In this document: positions 40,341 through 43,084 of the stretch, in pieces
Layout of the letters: each line of letters starts with the position of its first letter
Numbering within the stretch: position 1 is the first letter of the stretch
Assembly (NCBI GenBank): GCA_001550305.1
Contig: LRTP01000377.1
Coordinates: forward strand, 1 to 43,084
Direction of reading: 5' to 3'
Length of the DNA stretch: 43,084 nt
Source: Streptomyces diastatochromogenes
Lineage (GTDB): Bacteria; Actinomycetota; Actinomycetes; Streptomycetales; Streptomycetaceae
Notes under the pieces: model-generated
The model's input: only the letters and a program-made list of their open reading frames with translations
What the model was told of the DNA's origin: nothing
Database searches by the model: none
Translations under genes and position numbers: made by a program

Positions 40341-40436
40341 ATGCACAGGGACGAATGGGGCGGGAACGTGCAGTCCTCCGGTAACCCTCTCCTGCGGCAC
40401 CACGTTGACGAGGACGGTGGCGCAGAGGCGGAATAG
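40341..40436 (+). CDS. Candidate 31-residue small ORF
   Basis: ATG 40341 to TAG 40434-40436 encodes a short, acidic, hydrophilic peptide beginning MHRDEWGGNVQSSGN and ending DEDGGAEAE. About 24 of 30 codons end in G or C, which suits coding DNA here. GGGGGTGG lies about 12 bases upstream, a weak ribosome site. No family is recognised. It may be a real small protein or a chance frame. Confidence 0.3.
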   Translation: MHRDEWGGNVQSSGNPLLRHHVDEDGGAEAE

Positions 40437-40440
40437 AGCT

Positions 40441-40610
40441 GGGGCCCCGCTGAAGTCCCGCTGAAGTCCTTCTGAGGTCCCGTTGGGACCCGCTCGGGCC
40501 ACCGGGGTCCGACTGGGGCCTGGAGTCCCGCTGGGGCCTGGAGTCCCGCTGGGGCCCCTGGGACCCACCGGGCCCGCTGAAGCTCCACCGAAGCTCCACC
40601 GAAGGGAGCG
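40441..40610 (+). repeat. Repeat-rich leader before the DJ-1/PfpI gene
   Basis: CCCGCTGAAGT-type units occur near 40446-40470, the hairpin GGTCCC-GTT-GGGACC at 40476-40490, two identical 18-bp units CTGGGGCCTGGAGTCCCG at 40513-40530 and 40531-40548 (a third begins at 40549), and GAAGCTCCACC twice near 40579-40601. The array ends at the ribosome site GAAGGGAG. It can be read as Gly-Pro-rich peptides in either strand, but this is probably a by-product of the repeats. Confidence 0.7.
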
Positions 40611-40618
40611 GCACCGAC

Positions 40619-41185
40619 ATGACACCGAAGATCCTGATGGTCACCGGCGACGCGGCGGAATCACTGGAGGTCCTGTACCCCTACCAGCGCCTGCGCGAGG
40701 AGGGCTACGAGGTCCATATCGCGGCCCCCACCCGCAAGCAGCTCCGCTTCGTGGTCCACGACTTCGAACCCGGCTTCGACACGTACACGGAGAAGCCCGG
40801 CTACACCTGGCCCGCCGACCTCGCGTTCTCTGAGGTCGACCCCGGCCAGTACGCCGCCGTGGTGATCCCGGGCGGCCGCGCGCCCGAGTACCTCCGCAAC
40901 GACCCCGAACTCCGCAAGATCCTCAAGTCCTTCTTCGACGCCGACAAGCCCGTGGCCCAGATCTGCCACGGCCCGCTCCTCACGGCCGCCGCCGACGCCC
41001 TGAGCGGCCGCCGCGTCACCGCGTACCCGGCACTGGAACTGGACATGCAGGCCGCCGGAGCGACCTTCCAGGACGCGGAGGCGGTGGTCGACGGCACCCT
41101 CGTGTCCGCCCGCGCCTGGCCGGACCACCCGGCCTGGATGCGCGAGTTCCTCAAGGTACTGAGGGCGAAGGCACCGGTGGGCTGA
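40619..41185 (+). CDS. DJ-1/PfpI family protein
   Basis: 188 residues, a single DJ-1/PfpI domain (class I glutamine-amidotransferase-like fold). The nucleophile elbow is VAQICHGPLLTAA with the conserved Cys (about residue 119), and the acidic partner is near AAESLE at the N-terminus. VVIPGGRAPEYLRNDP is the characteristic loop. Members include proteases, glyoxalase/deglycase-like enzymes and stress proteins; the exact reaction cannot be told. ATG 40619 follows the ribosome site GAAGGGAG. The gene stands alone, with a repeat-rich leader upstream and tandem repeats with hairpins downstream. Confidence 0.92.
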   Translation: MTPKILMVTGDAAESLEVLYPYQRLREEGYEVHIAAPTRKQLRFVVHDFEPGFDTYTEKPGYTWPADLAFSEVDPGQYAAVVIPGGRAPEYLRNDPELRKILKSFFDADKPVAQICHGPLLTAAADALSGRRVTAYPALELDMQAAGATFQDAEAVVDGTLVSARAWPDHPAWMREFLKVLRAKAPVG

Positions 41186-41215
41186 ACGACTCGGGGGCGG
41201 TGACCTGGGAGGTGT

Positions 41216-41300
41216 GAGCCGGGTACGCGGCTCAGCACCGGCGAGATCGGAGCCGGGTAGGCGGCTCAGCACCAGCGAGATCCGAGCCGGATACGCGGCT
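41216..41300. repeat. 34-bp tandem repeats with hairpins between convergent genes
   Basis: Unit 1 (41216-41249) and unit 2 (41250-41283) differ at only three positions; a partial third unit starts at 41284. Each begins GAGCCGGGTACGCGGCTC or a close variant, where GAGCCG and CGGCTC can pair. The array probably acts as a multi-hairpin terminator for the DJ-1 gene and the opposing HAD gene. Confidence 0.8.
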
Positions 41301-41373
41301 GCCCCGCCGGCGAGGGGCGCCGCACACCCCGGGCGCCGCCGCACACCCCGCGCGGCGAGCGCGGACGGCAGGC

Positions 41374-42045
41374 CTACGCCGCCATCAGTCGCTCGGCCTC
41401 CTCGACCGCCTCCTCCAGGCTGTCCACCACGGGCACGCCGACCCCTTCGAGGCTGGCGCGACTGTGCGAACCGCCGGTGTAGAGCACGGCGCGCGCCCCC
41501 ACGTGCAGGGCGGCCACCGCGTCGTCGGCGGCGTCCCCGATCACCACCGTGCGCTCCGGGTCCACGCCCGCGAGCGAGCCTATGTGCCGCACCATGTGCT
41601 CGGCCTTGCTGCCGCCGGACGGCCCGACCCGCCCCTCCACCCGCACGAAGTGCGGCTCGATCCCGAACCCCCGCACCAGCGGCACCAGTTCCTCGTGCAC
41701 ATACATGCTCAACAGCGACTGGCTGCGCCCCGCCGACCGCCAGTCCGCGAGCAACGTCGACGCCCCCTCGGTGAGCTCGCACGTCACACGGTGCTCCGCG
41801 TAGTACCGATGGAAGGTGTCGTCCATGACCTCCCACTCGGCATCGGTCGGCAGCCGCCCCATCAGCCGCTCGTAGAACTTCGGCACCGGCACGCAGTACA
41901 ACTCCCGGTACCGCTCGAGCGTGAGCGGCTCCAACCCCAACTCGGCGAACGCCGCGTTCGTCGCTCCGATGATCGCGGCGTTGTCGTGGAACAGCGTCCC
42001 GTTCCAGTCCCACACGATGTGCGCTGCTGCGCCCTGCTTCCCCAT
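41374..42045 (-). CDS. HAD-superfamily hydrolase (phosphoglycolate-phosphatase-like)
   Basis: 223 residues. The HAD motifs are present: motif I VWDWNGTLFHD with the nucleophilic Asp, a helical cap region, motif III Lys in GGSKAEHM and motif IV VVIGDAADDAVAAL. It is expected to be a Mg2+-dependent small-molecule phosphatase of the cytoplasm. The start ATG 42045 has no ribosome site; TAGTTT lies 6 bases upstream, so the message may be leaderless. It is encoded 46 bases downstream of the conserved hypothetical gene on the same strand. Its substrate cannot be predicted from the sequence. Confidence 0.9.
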   Translation of the reverse strand: MGKQGAAAHIVWDWNGTLFHDNAAIIGATNAAFAELGLEPLTLERYRELYCVPVPKFYERLMGRLPTDAEWEVMDDTFHRYYAEHRVTCELTEGASTLLADWRSAGRSQSLLSMYVHEELVPLVRGFGIEPHFVRVEGRVGPSGGSKAEHMVRHIGSLAGVDPERTVVIGDAADDAVAALHVGARAVLYTGGSHSRASLEGVGVPVVDSLEEAVEEAERLMAA

Positions 42046-42091
42046 ACCAAGAAACTACCCGCCCGCACTGACAACGCCCCTCGGCGCAGGC

Positions 42092-42607
42092 TCAGTCCTC
42101 CAGCCCCACCAGGTTGGGAATCTCCTGCGTCGCGAACCACAACAACTCGTGGTCCTCGGCCCCGTCCACGATGAACTGCGCGTCGTCGTCCCCGTGATCG
42201 GCCGCCCCGAGCGCGTCCACGGCGGCCGAGACGTCCTCCCCGGCGTCATCGGCGTCCACGTGCACCGCGGCCGCCTTGGACAGGGCCACGGGCCCCGACA
42301 CCCGCACCTCACCGAGCGCCACCGGATCGAGTCCCCGGTCGGGATCGGCGACCGCGGCCCGGTCGGGAACGTCGACCGCGACGACCACCCGCCGCCGCAC
42401 GGCCCCCGACTCCCCCGCGAGCAGCCGCAGCGAAGCCAGCGCGGCCCGGTTCAGCGCCGCGTACTCGAGTTCCTCGATGTCGTCGGAGAGGTACCACTCG
42501 CGCAACGCGGGCGTGACGGCGTACGCGACGACCGGTCCCGCCGCCAGCTCCCCCGTCTTGTACGCCTCGGCGAGACCGGAGAGGGTCAGGGGGACGTAGA
42601 CGCGCAT
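42092..42607 (-). CDS. Conserved actinobacterial hypothetical protein (DUF6912-like)
   Basis: 171 residues, beginning MRVYVPLTLSGLAEAY and containing YAVTPALREWYLSDDIEELEYAAL. No signal peptide or membrane segment is seen; the protein is acidic and likely cytoplasmic. The sequence looks like a conserved family of unknown function in Actinobacteria; the DUF number is from memory. The start is ATG 42607 with only a weak AAGCGG ribosome site. It lies just upstream of the HAD hydrolase gene on the same strand, suggesting co-transcription. No function can be assigned. Confidence 0.78.
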   Translation of the reverse strand: MRVYVPLTLSGLAEAYKTGELAAGPVVAYAVTPALREWYLSDDIEELEYAALNRAALASLRLLAGESGAVRRRVVVAVDVPDRAAVADPDRGLDPVALGEVRVSGPVALSKAAAVHVDADDAGEDVSAAVDALGAADHGDDDAQFIVDGAEDHELLWFATQEIPNLVGLED

Positions 42608-42977
42608 GGCTGGCCGCTTTCGTAGTCGGGAGGGTTCCCGGGTCGGAGGGCTCCCGGAAGGGCGGTCCCGCGCCTCCCGGGAAGGCCTTCAGGATACGTG
42701 CGGGCGTCCCCTTTCGGGTCTCGGTCCCTCCCCCGTACGGCGTCCACCCCCGGCCCGCGATTCACCCGGAACATCCCTTCCCCGCCGGGCCTCCCACCCC
42801 TCCCGCTCACTCTGATAGGTGAACCTTCCTGCCGCCGCGACGCGCACCCGGCGTCCTTGCGGGGACCGGCTCCCGCCTCGTAGAAGATCCCCAACACGAA
42901 GTTACCGCCCGGTATCGACCGGTCGCGGCGAGCGGGGCCGACGCTGAACGGGAACGACGCATGAACGGGGACGACGC
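42608..42977. other. Divergent intergenic region with a 17-bp tandem duplication
   Basis: No gene is recognised in these 370 bases. CGACCGGTCG at 42916-42925 is a perfect palindrome and possible operator. A 17-base unit, GAACGGGAACGACGCAT (42946-42962), is repeated with one change at 42963-42979, just before and into the start codon of the next gene; each copy ends in an ATG. Confidence 0.6.
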
Positions 42978-43084
42978 ATGAACAAGGTGATGACCAGGAC
43001 GAAGCGCCGCCCGGGCACCCGCCCACCCGGCCGCCACGACACCCGCCGCCCCGGCACCACCCCACCGCGCACCCCGGGTGCGGG
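42978..43084 (+). CDS. Start of an unidentified gene, truncated by the window end
   Basis: ATG 42978 opens a frame that runs to the end of the window, giving 35 residues: MNKVMTRTKRRPG, then a Pro/Arg/Thr-rich basic stretch. The first copy of the duplicated start region gives ATG 42961, but that frame stops after six codons, so 42978 is the likely start. GAACGGGGACG just upstream is a modest ribosome site. The product cannot be identified from this fragment. Confidence 0.4.
   Translation, partial: MNKVMTRTKRRPGTRPPGRHDTRRPGTTPPRTPGA

Noticed and set aside
40296..40625. Collagen-like Gly-Pro repeat protein on the minus strand
   Set aside because: The Gly-Pro pattern comes from the DNA tandem repeats and appears on both strands; there is no ribosome site, and the rest of the frame is not protein-like.
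1..43084. tRNA or rRNA genes, insertion sequences, prophage or integrase
   Set aside because: No transposase or integrase motifs, no tRNA-like cloverleaf with a T-loop signature and no rRNA sequence were seen on reading through the window.

Overview
The window is chromosomal DNA of a Streptomyces-type actinomycete. GC is very high, third codon positions are strongly GC-biased, GTG and TTG starts are frequent, and genes such as the divergent ohr/ohrR pair, a CUT1 sugar transporter without its own ATPase, and a ~1650-residue NAD-glutamate dehydrogenase are typical of the genus. From memory only, the gene order resembles the S. coelicolor chromosome around SCO2978-SCO3000; no alignment was run.

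Layout. 1-1059 is the 3' end of an FtsK/SpoIIIE-type ATPase gene, followed by a probable gene remnant. 1590-5276 is a sugar ABC importer operon (lipoprotein plus two permeases) closed by a strong terminator. 5426-15356 is a co-directional block of three tandem proteins that each fuse a family-2 glycosyltransferase to a TagF-like CDP-polyol phosphotransferase (called A, B and C here), then two GT-C-type membrane proteins. 15486-16539 is the ohr/ohrR peroxide module. 16562-22198 holds two more GT-C/GT87 membrane proteins, a family-2 glycosyltransferase with a C-terminal beta-rich part, and galE. 22302-27942 is a regulatory and housekeeping stretch: SDR oxidoreductase with divergent TetR, ADP-ribosylglycohydrolase, a two-component system, a small membrane protein and a second TetR. 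28113-34663 returns to envelope polymer genes: a TagG/TagH-like exporter, a GT4 enzyme, a fourth GT2-phosphotransferase fusion and a GtrA-like protein. 34940-39880 is NAD-glutamate dehydrogenase. The right end has a DJ-1/PfpI protein, a HAD hydrolase, a conserved hypothetical protein and the start of an unidentified gene.

How the genes fit together. The glycosyltransferases, four polyol-phosphate transferases, GT-C proteins, GtrA-like protein, GalE and TagGH-like exporter form an interrupted locus for a phosphate-containing cell-wall glycopolymer (teichoic-acid-like). No CDP-alditol cytidylyltransferase, TagO or TagA gene is in the window, so precursors must come from elsewhere and the polyol is not determined. 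The most notable signal is in the tandem fusions. A keeps the expected motifs in both halves; B has lost conserved acidic positions of its glycosyltransferase half but keeps the phosphotransferase His; C keeps the glycosyltransferase half but has His replaced by Gln in its phosphotransferase motif. This looks like complementary specialisation after duplication.

Repeats are frequent: in-frame palindromic elements inside two coding sequences, a 21-bp repeat array running into the gdh stop codon, 34-bp, 18-bp, 17-bp and 11-bp tandem repeats between genes, and several strong hairpin terminators.
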